Below are positions 25,677 through 35,061 of a stretch of DNA of 64,000 bases, one piece after another. This DNA comes from Chitinophagales bacterium (lineage in GTDB: Bacteria; Bacteroidota; Bacteroidia; Chitinophagales; CAIOSU01). The DNA is taken from assembly GCA_026003335.1 (NCBI GenBank), contig BPHB01000002.1, forward strand, positions 1,045,363-1,109,362, read 5' to 3'. The first letter of the stretch is position 1. Every line of letters starts with the position of its first letter. The notes beneath the pieces were generated by a model. The model saw only the letters and a program-made list of their open reading frames with translations, had not been told where the DNA came from and made no database searches. The position numbers were made by a program, and so were the translations under genes.

Positions 25677-26846
25677 ATGGTTATTCTCGTTGTGCTTCTG
25701 CTGGCTCTTTCTTTTACCTACCTTTTGCTGATAGTATTTTATTATCATGGTTGGAAAAACACGCCCGTCTTTTTACCATCTGAACACTTTACTCCTCAAA
25801 CGGCAATAAGCGTTATCATCGCTGTGCGAAACGAGGAAGAAAACATTGAGACTTGCCTTCAGAGCCTGCTTGCTCAGGATTATCCTGCTCATCTGATGGA
25901 AATTATCCTGGTGAATGATCACTCCGAAGATAACACCATGCACATTGTTGCACAGACGAAAGGCAAGAAAAAGATAACCCTGCTGCATTTGCCGGAAAAC
26001 GTATCCGGAAAAAAGCAGGCTATTCAGGCGGGCATTGTTGCTGCCAAAGGAAAGCTTGTTGTAACCACCGATGGCGATTGTATAGCAGGACGCAAATGGT
26101 TAAAAACCATAGCCGAATATTATGAGAAGCATAATCCGGTAATGATAGCCGGACCTGTTGCCATTGAAAAAGAAACAGGCTGGCTTGAAAAGTGGCAATC
26201 GCTTGACCTATGTGGAATGATGGTGATTACAGCCGGAGCCATCGCACAGAACTTTCCGAACATGTGTAATGCAGCCAATCTTGCCTATATCAGGGAGGCT
26301 TTTTACATGGTTAACGGTTTTGAAGGTACCGAAAGCAGCCCCGGAGGTGATGATGTTTTGCTTATGATGAAATTGAATAGAAAGTATCCGGGAAGAATAA
26401 TGTTTCTGAAATCACCACCAGCCATCGTGTACACCAGACCGGTCAGCAGCATGGGGTTATTGATGCAGCAGCGTATCCGGTGGGTATCCAAGGCGAATAT
26501 TTTTCCTGATCATTGGGTGACAGCAGTGCTGCTAGGGGTGTTTCTCCTTTGCACAACGATACTAATTGGCTTTTCGGCCGGATTATTCACCAGCACACTG
26601 TTGGTGGCATCGGTTAGTGCCCTTGCGCTTAAAGGGGCAGCCGACTTTATTATACTGCGAAGCGGAACCCTCTTTTTTGGCAGGAAACGACTTATGATAG
26701 GTTTTCCTATAGCCGAACTCCTGCACGTAGTTTATGTAGTGGTAGTGGGCTTTGCCGCTAAAGTAATCGGGTATAGATGGAAGGGAAGAAGTTATCACCC
26801 GCTCCGGAAGAAACAAAGACAGCAACTTTTTGAGAAGTATTTTTGA
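25677..26846 (+). CDS. Membrane-bound GT2 family glycosyltransferase
   Basis: The 389-residue protein has an N-terminal membrane helix (1 to 22), a GT-A domain (about 43 to 270) and two or more C-terminal helices. Motifs include VIIAVRNEEENIETCLQSLL, the acidic VNDHSEDNT, the DGDC metal site near 122 to 125 and a QQRIRW motif near 263 to 268, matching the QxxRW of processive GT2 enzymes. It resembles ICA/NDV-type synthases that elongate surface polysaccharides or glycolipids. The sugar is unknown. The ABC permease gene begins just downstream, but the two have no obvious functional link. Confidence 0.85.
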   Translation: MVILVVLLLALSFTYLLLIVFYYHGWKNTPVFLPSEHFTPQTAISVIIAVRNEEENIETCLQSLLAQDYPAHLMEIILVNDHSEDNTMHIVAQTKGKKKITLLHLPENVSGKKQAIQAGIVAAKGKLVVTTDGDCIAGRKWLKTIAEYYEKHNPVMIAGPVAIEKETGWLEKWQSLDLCGMMVITAGAIAQNFPNMCNAANLAYIREAFYMVNGFEGTESSPGGDDVLLMMKLNRKYPGRIMFLKSPPAIVYTRPVSSMGLLMQQRIRWVSKANIFPDHWVTAVLLGVFLLCTTILIGFSAGLFTSTLLVASVSALALKGAADFIILRSGTLFFGRKRLMIGFPIAELLHVVYVVVVGFAAKVIGYRWKGRSYHPLRKKQRQQLFEKYF

Positions 26847-26874
26847 CAGCGATTTTACCCGCTACCTGTCTATC

Positions 26875-28077
26875 ATGCTGATTAGTAAAAACAGTCCTTC
26901 TTCACGCGCCCTGCGCAGATTTATGCGCAATATACCCGCTGTGGCGGGCATGGTAGTCATTTTGCTCTCATCCATCATTGCCATACTGGGTTACCTGATT
27001 ACTCCGGACGCTTCTCCTGATGCCAATGAGCAGATTCTCCAGATTACCAATAAGCCCCCCGGATTTACCGTGAAAATGCTCAAAGTAACCAAAAACAAAA
27101 TTATAGAACCGGCAGGGTGGTGGCAAAAAATGCTGTTTGGGCAGGAATCCCCCTTCTTTCTCATTCCCGTGCACAGCTATACTCTTGCTGACGATAAAAT
27201 TGTTTTTCAGGAATACACAGGAGCTGACAGAGGAGAGGAAAAAACACTCAGTTTGATAGATGTGGCCTATCCACTGGGTAATCCGCTTCAGGCAAAGAGA
27301 CAAGGGCCGCTTGTAACCTTCAACACGGTGGAAAACACCCTTGTGACTGTGGATCTGGAGCATCTGCGCAGACAAGTGGAGACGCAGCATGTAGCGTTGA
27401 GGAAATTTTATCTGGGCACCGATAAGTTTGGAAGAGATATTCTCAGCAGGTTGATTATCGGGGTGCGGGTGTCCCTGTCAGTGGGTATTGTTGCTGTGGT
27501 AATTTCCATTTTCATAGGCATTCTGGTTGGAGCCGCAGCGGGCTACTTCCGGGGCATAGTGGATGAAGTGTGTATGTGGTTTATCAATGTGGTATGGGCT
27601 ATCCCTACATTGCTGCTCGTTTTTGCCATTGCACTTGCCCTGGGGCGAGGTTTCTGGCAGATATTTGTTGCAGTAGGGTTGACCATGTGGGTAGATGCTG
27701 CACGTATTATCCGCGGGCAGATAATGAGTTTACGTGAAATGCAGTATGTGGAAGCTGCACATGCGCTGGGCTTCAGCCACGGACGTATCATCACGCGCCA
27801 TATACTTCCCAATGTTCTGGGGCCCCTCATGGTGGTGGCGGCAGCAAATTTTGCCTCCGCTATACTGATTGAAGCCGGACTCAGCTTTCTGGGTATCGGG
27901 GTACAGCCTCCTACTCCTTCCTGGGGAAGTATGCTCAGCGAGAACTATGGATATATTATCGGTGCGAATCCTTTTCTGGCCCTCATTCCCGGTTTTGCTA
28001 TTATGCTCATGGTACTGGCATTTAATCTGGTGGGTAACGGCTTGCGTGATGCCTTGGATGTGAGAACCCGTCTGTAG
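26875..28077 (+). CDS. OppC/DppC-like ABC transporter permease with periplasmic insert
   Basis: This is an inner-membrane permease of oligopeptide-type ABC importers. From the ATG at 26875 it has 400 residues. After the first membrane helix (about residues 23 to 43) comes an insert of about 120 residues before the conserved LGTDKFGRDILSRLIIGVR. The binding-protein-dependent transport domain follows, with the EAA-loop motif EAAHALGFSHGRIITRH. The insert is much longer than in E. coli OppC (about 300 residues in total) but is common in Bacteroidota. A TTG at 26830 is an alternative start but would overlap the GT2 gene. No ATPase or binding protein gene is adjacent. Confidence 0.88.
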   Translation: MLISKNSPSSRALRRFMRNIPAVAGMVVILLSSIIAILGYLITPDASPDANEQILQITNKPPGFTVKMLKVTKNKIIEPAGWWQKMLFGQESPFFLIPVHSYTLADDKIVFQEYTGADRGEEKTLSLIDVAYPLGNPLQAKRQGPLVTFNTVENTLVTVDLEHLRRQVETQHVALRKFYLGTDKFGRDILSRLIIGVRVSLSVGIVAVVISIFIGILVGAAAGYFRGIVDEVCMWFINVVWAIPTLLLVFAIALALGRGFWQIFVAVGLTMWVDAARIIRGQIMSLREMQYVEAAHALGFSHGRIITRHILPNVLGPLMVVAAANFASAILIEAGLSFLGIGVQPPTPSWGSMLSENYGYIIGANPFLALIPGFAIMLMVLAFNLVGNGLRDALDVRTRL

Positions 28078-28085
28078 CACCTCTT

Positions 28086-29847
28086 TTAGCTTGGCATGCG
28101 CATCATGATATTGCCCTTTTTGCACCAGGACGCATGGAGTAGTGCTTGTGCCTTATGAAGGGCTGCGGTGATATTGTCTAAAAGAAATTCCCGCTGCAGC
28201 ACAGAATAAAGCCCTCCTTTTTCCAGCTCTTCCTTTACCTGAGCATTCACACCCGATAACACAACATGTATCCTTTGGGCATGCAGCTGCCGGATAACCT
28301 CTTTTAGCCGATAAATACCGGTTGCATCTATGAACGGTACATGGCGCATCCGGAAAATAATCACTCTGGGCTTAGAGTCAATAATAGCAAGTGTTTCCCT
28401 GAAAGTCTGGGCAGCACCGAAAAACAAAGGCCCACGTATTTCATAGACTATTACGCCAGCAGGCAGCTTGGGCAACTCTTCATCAAATAACTGTTCGCCA
28501 TTATCCGATTCATTGTTAAAAAGGACACTTGCATTTTGAATGCTTACCGACTCGCTGAGCCGCCTCATCAAAGCAAAACTGGCCAACACAATGCCGATTT
28601 CAATGGCAATAACGAGGTCAAAAAAGATGGTTAAAAAAAACGTTACCAGCAGTAAAATCACATCATACTTATTTCCCCGCAACAGCGATACAAACTGGCG
28701 CCATTCGCTCATATGATAAGCCACCACGGTAAGAATGCCTGCCAGGCAGGCCAGAGGAATCAAACCAGCCAGAGGAGCGAGCAACAGCATGATAAGCAAA
28801 AGAGTTAGTGCATGTGTTATACCAGCGATGGGAGTGCGTCCTCCGTTTTTCACATTGGTGGCTGTGCGTGCTATGGCTCCGGTGGCAGGAATGCCGCCAA
28901 ACAAAGCCGAGGAAATATTGGCGATACCCTGAGCAATAAGCTCGGTGTTGGAACGGTGCCTCCCTCCAATCATTCCATCAGCGACTACGGCTGAGAGGAG
29001 CGACTCTATGGCACCAAGCAGCGCTATTGCAAATGCTGGCTGAATCAATGCCCGGATGCTGTCAAAATCAACGTGCGGCAAAGTGGGAGCAGGTAAATGA
29101 TTAGGTATCTTGCCAAAGGCAGCTTCAATAGTATTGACCGGCAGATGCAGGAAGTGCACGGCAAGAGTAGTAAGCAGAATGGCGATGAGCGAGCCGGGAA
29201 TTTTTGGGAACAAATGATTAAACGCAACGGTAATTGCAATGCTGCCTATTCCAATGGCAACAGCATTACCGTTGATCTGATTGAAGTGATGCGCATAAAG
29301 ACTCCATTTTTCAAGGAAATCGGCAGGCAGCTGCGGAATGGACATGCCCAATAACTCTTTAATCTGCGAGGAAAAAATAATCACAGCGATGCCGCTTGTA
29401 AAACCCACAATCAGCGGATAAGGAATATATTTCAGCAATGCGCCCATCCGAATCAATCCCATAGCTATCAGGATAAAGCCGGCCAGGAAGGTGGCCAGAA
29501 TCAGCCCGTGCACCCCGTGTTCCTGCACAATGGCATAAACGATAACGATAAAAGCACCGGTAGGGCCACCAATTTGCACTCGACTGCCCCCGAGAGCGGA
29601 AATGAGCAAGCCGGCACACTATAGCGGTTATAAGTCCCTTGTCTGGCGATACTCCCGAAGCAATGGCAAAAGCTATGGCAAGGGGCAGGGCAACTATTCC
29701 GACGATAATACCCGCAGTGATGTCTTTAAGCAACTGGCTTTTATCAACCCCTTGCCTTAAAACGGTTATCAGCTTGGGAGCAAACAAAGGGTCTTGCATA
29801 AAGCTACCGGACGGACGCTGCTGAATCACTGCTTTTACGGGTTCCAT
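28086..29847 (-). pseudogene. SulP family anion transporter with STAS domain, frameshifted
   Basis: The transporter starts at the ATG at 29847 (MEPVKAVIQ), with the SulP membrane domain beginning [19 protein letters not shown]. The frame breaks near 29613 to 29621 after GLITAI. It resumes in the second frame as [20 protein letters not shown], exactly the expected SulP continuation, if one extra base is ignored in ATAGTGTGCCGGC. The reconstructed protein has about 586 residues and ends in a cytoplasmic STAS domain (IVYEIRGPLFFGAAQTF, then FIDATGIYRLKE). SulP proteins carry sulfate, bicarbonate or other anions. The 5' end overlaps the fabF stop region by 13 bases. A sequencing error is as likely as a real lesion. 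Confidence 0.8.
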
Positions 29848-31089
29848 TTTTTGACCACGTAGGCTGGCATTATGGCCGCCAAAGCCAAAGGTGTTGCTCA
29901 GTGCTGCCCGTACGGGGCGCTGCTGAGCCTTGTTAAAAGTGAAGTTCAGGCGGTTGTCCAGCTCGGGATCATCGGTGAAGTGATTAATAGTGGGCGGAAT
30001 CAGGTCGTGTTTTACAGCCAGCACGCTGACAATAGCCTCCACAGCACCGGCTGCTCCCAGCAGGTGACCGGTCATAGATTTGGTAGAGCTGATATTAAGC
30101 CGATAAGCATGATCCCCAAATACCTTTTTAATGGCTATCGTTTCAGCAATATCACCCAGTGGGGTGGAGGTGCCATGTACGTTGATATAATCCACTTCTT
30201 CCGGACGCATGCCGGCATCTTCCAATGCCTGTTGCATAACGCTCATAGCGCCCAATCCCTCGGGGTGAGGAGCAGTAAGATGGTAGGCGTCAGCCGTTAG
30301 CCCGCCTCCACATACTTCCGCATAGATTTTTGCCCCGCGGGCCAGTGCATGCTCCAGCTCCTCCAGGATGAGAGCCCCTCCTCCTTCACCTATAACAAAA
30401 CCATCGCGGTGTAGGTCAAATGGTCGGGATGCAGTAGCTGGGTCATCATTTCTCTGAGACATGGCCTTCATGGCAGAAAATCCCCCGATGCCCGATTCGG
30501 TTATAGGAGCTTCTGATCCTCCTGCCATAATCACTTTAGCCTTGCCCAGCCTGATGTAGTTGAAGGCATCAATAATCGCATGTGTGGAAGAAGCGCAGGC
30601 GGAAACGGTAGCAAAGTTGGGGCCTTGAAAACCGTATTTTATGGAAATATGCCCTGCAGCGATATCCAGAATCATTTTGGGTATGAAGAATGGATTAAAG
30701 CGCGGCTCCTTGTTTTTGGTGAAATATTCCTCCATCTCCAAGTCAAAAGTCTTTATGCCGCCTATGCCTGATCCCCAGATGACGCCTACCCTGGTTTTGT
30801 CCACACGCTCCAGGTCCAAGCCAGAATCCCGCAAGGCTTCATCTGCTACGGCCAGCGCAAAATGTGCAAAACGGTCCATCTTGCGGGCTTCTTTCTTATC
30901 CAGAATATTGGAGGGATCAAATGCTTTAACCTCACAGGCTATACGGGTGCGAAATCGTGAAGCATCAAAGAGGGTGATGGGCCCAGAACCGCTGATGCCA
31001 GCTTTGAGAGACGACCAAAAGTCAGGAATGTTATTCCCCAGCGGTGTTACAGCACCCAAGCCGGTAACCACTACTCTGGGATAAGGCAT
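29835..31089 (-). CDS. fabF: Beta-ketoacyl-ACP synthase II, 3' end frameshifted
   Basis: FabF condenses malonyl-ACP with acyl-ACP during fatty acid elongation. Motifs are [11 protein letters not shown] (catalytic Cys), [10 protein letters not shown] (first His) and [13 protein letters not shown] (second His), plus the end signature [12 protein letters not shown]. Right after NASL the frame is disturbed: dropping one base in CTACGTGG near 29858 gives VVKKWNP and a stop at 29837 to 29835, a normal FabF end of about 417 residues. As written the frame instead runs on into sulP and ends at 29359, giving a false FabF-SulP fusion. acpP lies 12 bp upstream. The rnc gene that usually follows fabF in Bacteroidota is absent. 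Confidence 0.9.
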
Positions 31090-31101
31090 CGGGCTGCAGG
31101 A

Positions 31102-31338
31102 TTATTTGACATGCTCTTCCAGATAGGCAATAGCCTGACCTACGGTAGAGATGGTTTCCGCCTGTTCGTCCGGTATAGAGATGTTGAATTCCTTTTCAAA
31201 TTCCATGATAAGCTCAACGGTATCCAGCGAATCCGCACCAAGGTCATTGGTGAAACTGGCTTCATTGGTAACAGCTGATTCCTCCACGCCCAGTTTATCT
31301 ACGATAATCTTCTTTACTCTGGATGCAATGTCTGACAT
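31102..31338 (-). CDS. acpP: Acyl carrier protein
   Basis: ACP carries acyl chains on a 4'-phosphopantetheine arm during fatty acid synthesis. The 78-residue acidic protein has the attachment motif [15 protein letters not shown] with Ser37 as the modified residue. fabF follows after 12 bp, so the two are co-transcribed, with sulP as the third gene. Upstream, TTACTTTG with a TTGG 19 bp before it forms a probable promoter. Confidence 0.97.
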   Translation of the reverse strand: MSDIASRVKKIIVDKLGVEESAVTNEASFTNDLGADSLDTVELIMEFEKEFNISIPDEQAETISTVGQAIAYLEEHVK

Positions 31339-31369
31339 ATGCCTTGAGTTTAGGTTTGCAATTCGGATG

Positions 31370-31400
31370 CAAAGTAACCCATTTGGGCATACATAACCAA
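31370..31400 (-). promoter_or_regulatory. Candidate acpP promoter
   Basis: Read on the minus strand, TTGG (31400 to 31397) and TTACTTTG (31377 to 31370) are separated by 19 bp. They resemble the Bacteroidota -33 TTTG and -7 TAnnTTTG pair, with one mismatch in the -7 element. The -7 element ends 31 bp before the acpP ATG. Confidence 0.4.
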
Positions 31401-31449
31401 GACCACCATATTTTTTTTGTCTTAAATAGACATAACCATTTCAAAATCA

Positions 31450-31457
31450 TAAATTTG
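31450..31457 (+). promoter_or_regulatory. Candidate -7 element for the IPExxxVDY-pyk operon
   Basis: TAAATTTG matches the Bacteroidota -7 consensus TAnnTTTG fully and lies 20 bp before the TTG start at 31478. No convincing -33 TTTG is seen at the usual distance. Confidence 0.35.
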
Positions 31458-31477
31458 GAAGGCACTTTAACCGGAGC

Positions 31478-31906
31478 TTGCCTTTGAGCCGCACCACTCT
31501 TTTTACCGAGTTTGATTATGACTTTCCCCTCATTGCAGTGGTTTCATCTTATCGTATTCATCGGTTTTGCTGGCAACTGAATAAGGCAATGGGCATTGAA
31601 TTATGTCGTATAGAGGATGTGGAAATAGAACATCCTCGCAAACGCGTACAACACTATTTTCCGCTCTATGCCTATGAAGATCAGCTGAGCTGCCTGCAGT
31701 ATTATGTGGCAGGCAACAAAAGCAACGGGGCATTTTTGGTTCCTGAACTAAAAGCAGTGGATTATTTGCTCCTTTTTAAGGGAGATGCCGCCGGACTGGC
31801 CAAATACGATCTGTTGCATACCCTGGAAGGGTTGCCGGGTGTGCAGGCTTTTTTTGAGAGAGCTCCGGCAACTCTGAGATCAAAACAAAATCTGTTATTC
31901 ACGTGA
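31478..31906 (+). CDS. IPExxxVDY family protein
   Basis: The 142-residue protein carries the family's namesake motif as VPELKAVDYLLLF near 88 to 100. The family is found in Bacteroidota, usually between rnc and pyk, and its function is unknown. Its start is not an ATG; TTG at 31478 or 31484 fits best, since no ATG lies upstream in frame. Its stop overlaps the pyk GTG by four bases (GTGA), so translation is probably coupled. It is divergent from acpP. Confidence 0.85.
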   Translation: MPLSRTTLFTEFDYDFPLIAVVSSYRIHRFCWQLNKAMGIELCRIEDVEIEHPRKRVQHYFPLYAYEDQLSCLQYYVAGNKSNGAFLVPELKAVDYLLLFKGDAAGLAKYDLLHTLEGLPGVQAFFERAPATLRSKQNLLFT

Positions 31907-33324
31907 GACGATTTAACCGAACAAAGATTATTGCTACAGTCGGACCGGCTTCCAACACCTATAGTAAGATTGTGCAACTTATGGAAGCAGGAGTGGATGT
32001 TTTCCGTCTGAATTTTTCGCACGGAACTCATGCCGAGCACGAGAAAGTTATACGCTACATCCAGCGGGCGAACAAGAAATATAAAGTTCAGGTGGGGATA
32101 TTGGCCGATTTGCAGGGCCCCAAAATACGGGTGGGAGAAGTAGAGAAGGGCACCACACTGGCCAAAGGCGATGTAATCACCATAACCAATAAGGAATGTG
32201 TTAGCAACAACAAGATGCTCTATATCAACTATGAGGCTTTGCCCCAGGAAGTAGAGGTAGGGCAGAAAATACTTTTGGATGATGGAAAAATAGAGCTGGA
32301 AGTGCAGTCCACCAACGGGGAAGACACTTTGCAGGCCATAGTATTACACGGCGGTATCCTTACCTCCCGCAAAGGAGTGAACCTGCCCAATGCTCGTCTT
32401 TCGGTGCCTGCGGTTACCGAAAAGGACAAGCGTGACTTGGAATTTGCTCTTCGGATGAAGGCTAACTGGATAGCGGTGTCTTTCGTGCGCTCTGCAGAAG
32501 ATATTGCAGAGGTGAGAAAATACATTCCTGACCGGGATGCAGTAAAGGTGATTGCAAAAATTGAAAAGCCCGAAGCACTGGATCATATAAATGAAATCAT
32601 CAGCGAAGCTGATGCGATTATGATTGCCCGGGGTGATTTGGGGGTGGAAGTGCCAATGGAAAAAATGCCTATCATACAGAAATCTATAGTCAGGCGGTGC
32701 ATAACCGCATCAAAGCCGGTGGTTATAGCCACACAAATCATGGATAGCATGGTTAATCAGGCGCGCCCCACACGTGCAGAAGTGAATGACGTGGCTAATG
32801 ACATGATAGACGGGGCGGATGCCTTGTTGCTGAGCAATGAAACCTCCGTGGGGCGGCATCCTGTGCTCGTGGTGCAAACCCTTGAAAAAATCATGAAATA
32901 TGTGGAATCAAAGGAAGTGGTTTATAACAAAAACCTTATTCCGCAACGCACATCAAAAACCTTTCTATCTGATGCGGTTTGCTATAATGCCTGCAAAATA
33001 GCCGAGGAGGTAGGTGCTGCCGCCATCGTGGGCATGACGCGCTCCGGATATACGGCCTTTATGCTTTCCAGCTACCGGCCTCATGCAAAGATTATGATCT
33101 TTACCGATAACAAGGACTTGCTCAACATTCTGAGTCTGTCCTGGGGAGTATCAGCTTTCTATTATAATAAATTTAAAAGCACCGATTCTACTATCAGTGA
33201 TGTGATTGATATTTTGAAAAAAAACGACTTCGTAAAACCTGGCGACATCGTTGTCAATACCGGAACCATGCCGCTGCATAAACGGGGCAGAACCAATATG
33301 CTTAAGGTTACCGTGGTGGAATAA
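31903..33324 (+). CDS. pyk: Pyruvate kinase
   Basis: Pyruvate kinase makes ATP and pyruvate from phosphoenolpyruvate at the end of glycolysis. The 473-residue enzyme begins RTKIIATVGPAS, contains the substrate loop MIARGDLGVEVPMEKMP and the motif ATQIMDSMV, and has the usual C-terminal regulatory domain (GMTRSGYTAFMLSSYRP, then VNTGTMPL). The start is a GTG that overlaps the upstream stop codon. The gene is convergent with ruvC, 13 bp apart. Confidence 0.96.
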   Translation: MRRFNRTKIIATVGPASNTYSKIVQLMEAGVDVFRLNFSHGTHAEHEKVIRYIQRANKKYKVQVGILADLQGPKIRVGEVEKGTTLAKGDVITITNKECVSNNKMLYINYEALPQEVEVGQKILLDDGKIELEVQSTNGEDTLQAIVLHGGILTSRKGVNLPNARLSVPAVTEKDKRDLEFALRMKANWIAVSFVRSAEDIAEVRKYIPDRDAVKVIAKIEKPEALDHINEIISEADAIMIARGDLGVEVPMEKMPIIQKSIVRRCITASKPVVIATQIMDSMVNQARPTRAEVNDVANDMIDGADALLLSNETSVGRHPVLVVQTLEKIMKYVESKEVVYNKNLIPQRTSKTFLSDAVCYNACKIAEEVGAAAIVGMTRSGYTAFMLSSYRPHAKIMIFTDNKDLLNILSLSWGVSAFYYNKFKSTDSTISDVIDILKKNDFVKPGDIVVNTGTMPLHKRGRTNMLKVTVVE

Positions 33325-33337
33325 AAGGGAGCTTACC

Positions 33338-33898
33338 CTATAATCGTGTAGGATTCATTTGCACAAATTCCTTCCAGTCTTTGTAAATCTTTTGTCCTGT
33401 GAGAGAAGACCTTGCCATCTGGAAATAATGACATAAAGCCACCGCAAGCCCATCGGTGGCATCTTTGTATTTAGGCATCTGGTCAAACTGCAGAATCTGC
33501 TGAACCATACCGGCAACCTGCTCCTTAGAGGCGTTGCCATTTCCGGTAACGGCAAGTTTTACTTTTTTGGGTGAATATTCTGTAATGGGCAAATTTTGCA
33601 AAAGCACAGCAGAGATAGCTACGCCCTGCGCTCTGCCAAGCTTTAACATTGACTGAACGTTTTTCCCATAAAAAGGAGCTTCAATGGCACACACATCCGG
33701 TTTATGTTGCCGGATAAGAGTAGTTACTCTTTCAAAAATTTTTTTCAGCTTAGCCAGATGAGGGGACACTTTGGTCAGTTCAACAGTTCCAATGCTGATG
33801 AGGGTGAGCTGTGAGCCTCGGGTACGGATAATACCGTATCCCAGATAAGCTGTGCCCGGATCAATGCCCAGAATAATGGTTTCTTTCGGTGCCGGCAT
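33338..33898 (-). CDS. ruvC: Crossover junction endodeoxyribonuclease RuvC
   Basis: RuvC cuts Holliday junctions in the RuvABC resolvasome. The 186-residue protein has the retroviral-integrase-type fold with acidic catalytic residues D13 (LGIDPGTAYLGYG), E73 (AIEAPFYGKN), D146 and D149 (KDATDGLAVALCH), spaced as in E. coli. A conserved Lys lies in NASKEQVAGMV. The Gfo/Idh gene is 27 bp upstream and on the same strand. ruvA and ruvB are not in the window. Confidence 0.95.
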   Translation of the reverse strand: MPAPKETIILGIDPGTAYLGYGIIRTRGSQLTLISIGTVELTKVSPHLAKLKKIFERVTTLIRQHKPDVCAIEAPFYGKNVQSMLKLGRAQGVAISAVLLQNLPITEYSPKKVKLAVTGNGNASKEQVAGMVQQILQFDQMPKYKDATDGLAVALCHYFQMARSSLTGQKIYKDWKEFVQMNPTRL

Positions 33899-33925
33899 AA
33901 TAGCAAAAGTAATGGCTGCCGCAGA

Positions 33926-34933
33926 TTAAAGCTTCACTTCTGCACCCCGGAATTTAATAGATTGCTGTGCGGCCTCCAGAATTCTAACCACTTCTATCCC
34001 GCTATACATGTCACTCATAGGCTTGCTGCCGGTAGTGATGGCTGTTACAAAATCTTCAGCTACCTTAGCCAGAGCTTCGGTTTTTTCTATCTTAGGAATG
34101 AAGATATCTCCGGTACGATAATCTACCAGCAGCTTATGGCGGGTTTCGTCCTCTCCTGAAAGAATATGATACTTGGTGTTGTAAACCTTTACCTTTTCGG
34201 TTGGCTCCACGTCATTGAATAAAATCATCTTTTCAGAACCTCCGATAAGAATTTGCCTGATTTTTACGGGCGATGTCCACGAGCAATTGAAATGTGCTAT
34301 AAGGTTAGAATTATAGTTTAAGGTGAGGTAGGCTATATTTTCCAGTCCGGTTTTGGTATGCGACATACCAGTTGCGTTAATACTTACGGGGCGCTCATCG
34401 GTCAGAAAGTTAAGAATAGAAATATCATGCGGAGCCAGATCCCATAACACATTAATGTCGGGCTGAAATAGTCCCAGATTGATGCGTGTAGAATCAAAGT
34501 ACTGCATGTCTCCGAGCTCACCGCGGTCAATGATCTCTTTGATTTTCATCACAGCATCCGTGTAGATAAAGGTATGGTCCACCATCAGGGTAACCTTTTT
34601 CTGCAAGGCCAGATCAATCAGTTCCTGGGCCTGTGCCACACTGGAAGTCATGGGTTTTTCCAGCAAAACATGTTTCCCATGTTTAATGGCTTTTCTTGCC
34701 AGGTCATAGTGATAATAAACTGGTGTGGCTATGCACACCGCGTCTATGGAGGTATCGTTGAAAACGTCCTCCGCATTGGATGTGGCTTTTACCCAGGGAT
34801 AATGCTTTCGGGCTGCATGCAGGCGCTCTCTTCGGGGATCACAAACCATTGCAACGGTGCAGTCTTCCCGGGCATCAAAGTTGCGAAGCAGGTTGGGCCC
34901 CCAGTAACCATATCCGATAATAGCAATATGCAT
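33926..34933 (-). CDS. Gfo/Idh/MocA family oxidoreductase
   Basis: The 335-residue protein has an N-terminal Rossmann fold (HIAIIGYGYWGPNLLRNF) and the family's catalytic Lys in HVLLEKPMTSS near 91 to 101, followed by a C-terminal alpha/beta substrate domain. GxGxxG-type members with YWGPN are frequent in surface-sugar pathways such as UDP-GlcNAcA 3-dehydrogenases (WbpB-like). No other sugar-nucleotide gene is adjacent, so the substrate is inferred. It precedes ruvC on the minus strand. Confidence 0.85.
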   Translation of the reverse strand: MHIAIIGYGYWGPNLLRNFDAREDCTVAMVCDPRRERLHAARKHYPWVKATSNAEDVFNDTSIDAVCIATPVYYHYDLARKAIKHGKHVLLEKPMTSSVAQAQELIDLALQKKVTLMVDHTFIYTDAVMKIKEIIDRGELGDMQYFDSTRINLGLFQPDINVLWDLAPHDISILNFLTDERPVSINATGMSHTKTGLENIAYLTLNYNSNLIAHFNCSWTSPVKIRQILIGGSEKMILFNDVEPTEKVKVYNTKYHILSGEDETRHKLLVDYRTGDIFIPKIEKTEALAKVAEDFVTAITTGSKPMSDMYSGIEVVRILEAAQQSIKFRGAEVKL

Positions 34934-35061
34934 GACGGGTCAAAACTAAAGATTTTGCTGGGTTGATAATACCTGCCATTCCTGTGGGCAGGCGAATTTT
35001 TCTGTACCTTCATTGAAGAAAGAGGAAACGCTATCCCTGACATAAAAGCGCTTCCGCCCTT

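Noticed and set aside
29359-31089. A true 576-residue FabF-SulP fusion protein
   Set aside because: The alternative frame gives a textbook FabF end with its own stop, and the SulP part breaks again soon after, with correct SulP sequence continuing in the other frame. Two indels explain both better than a fusion.
34972-34992. Hairpin CCTGCC-GGCAGG as a terminator
   Set aside because: No U-tract follows on either strand.
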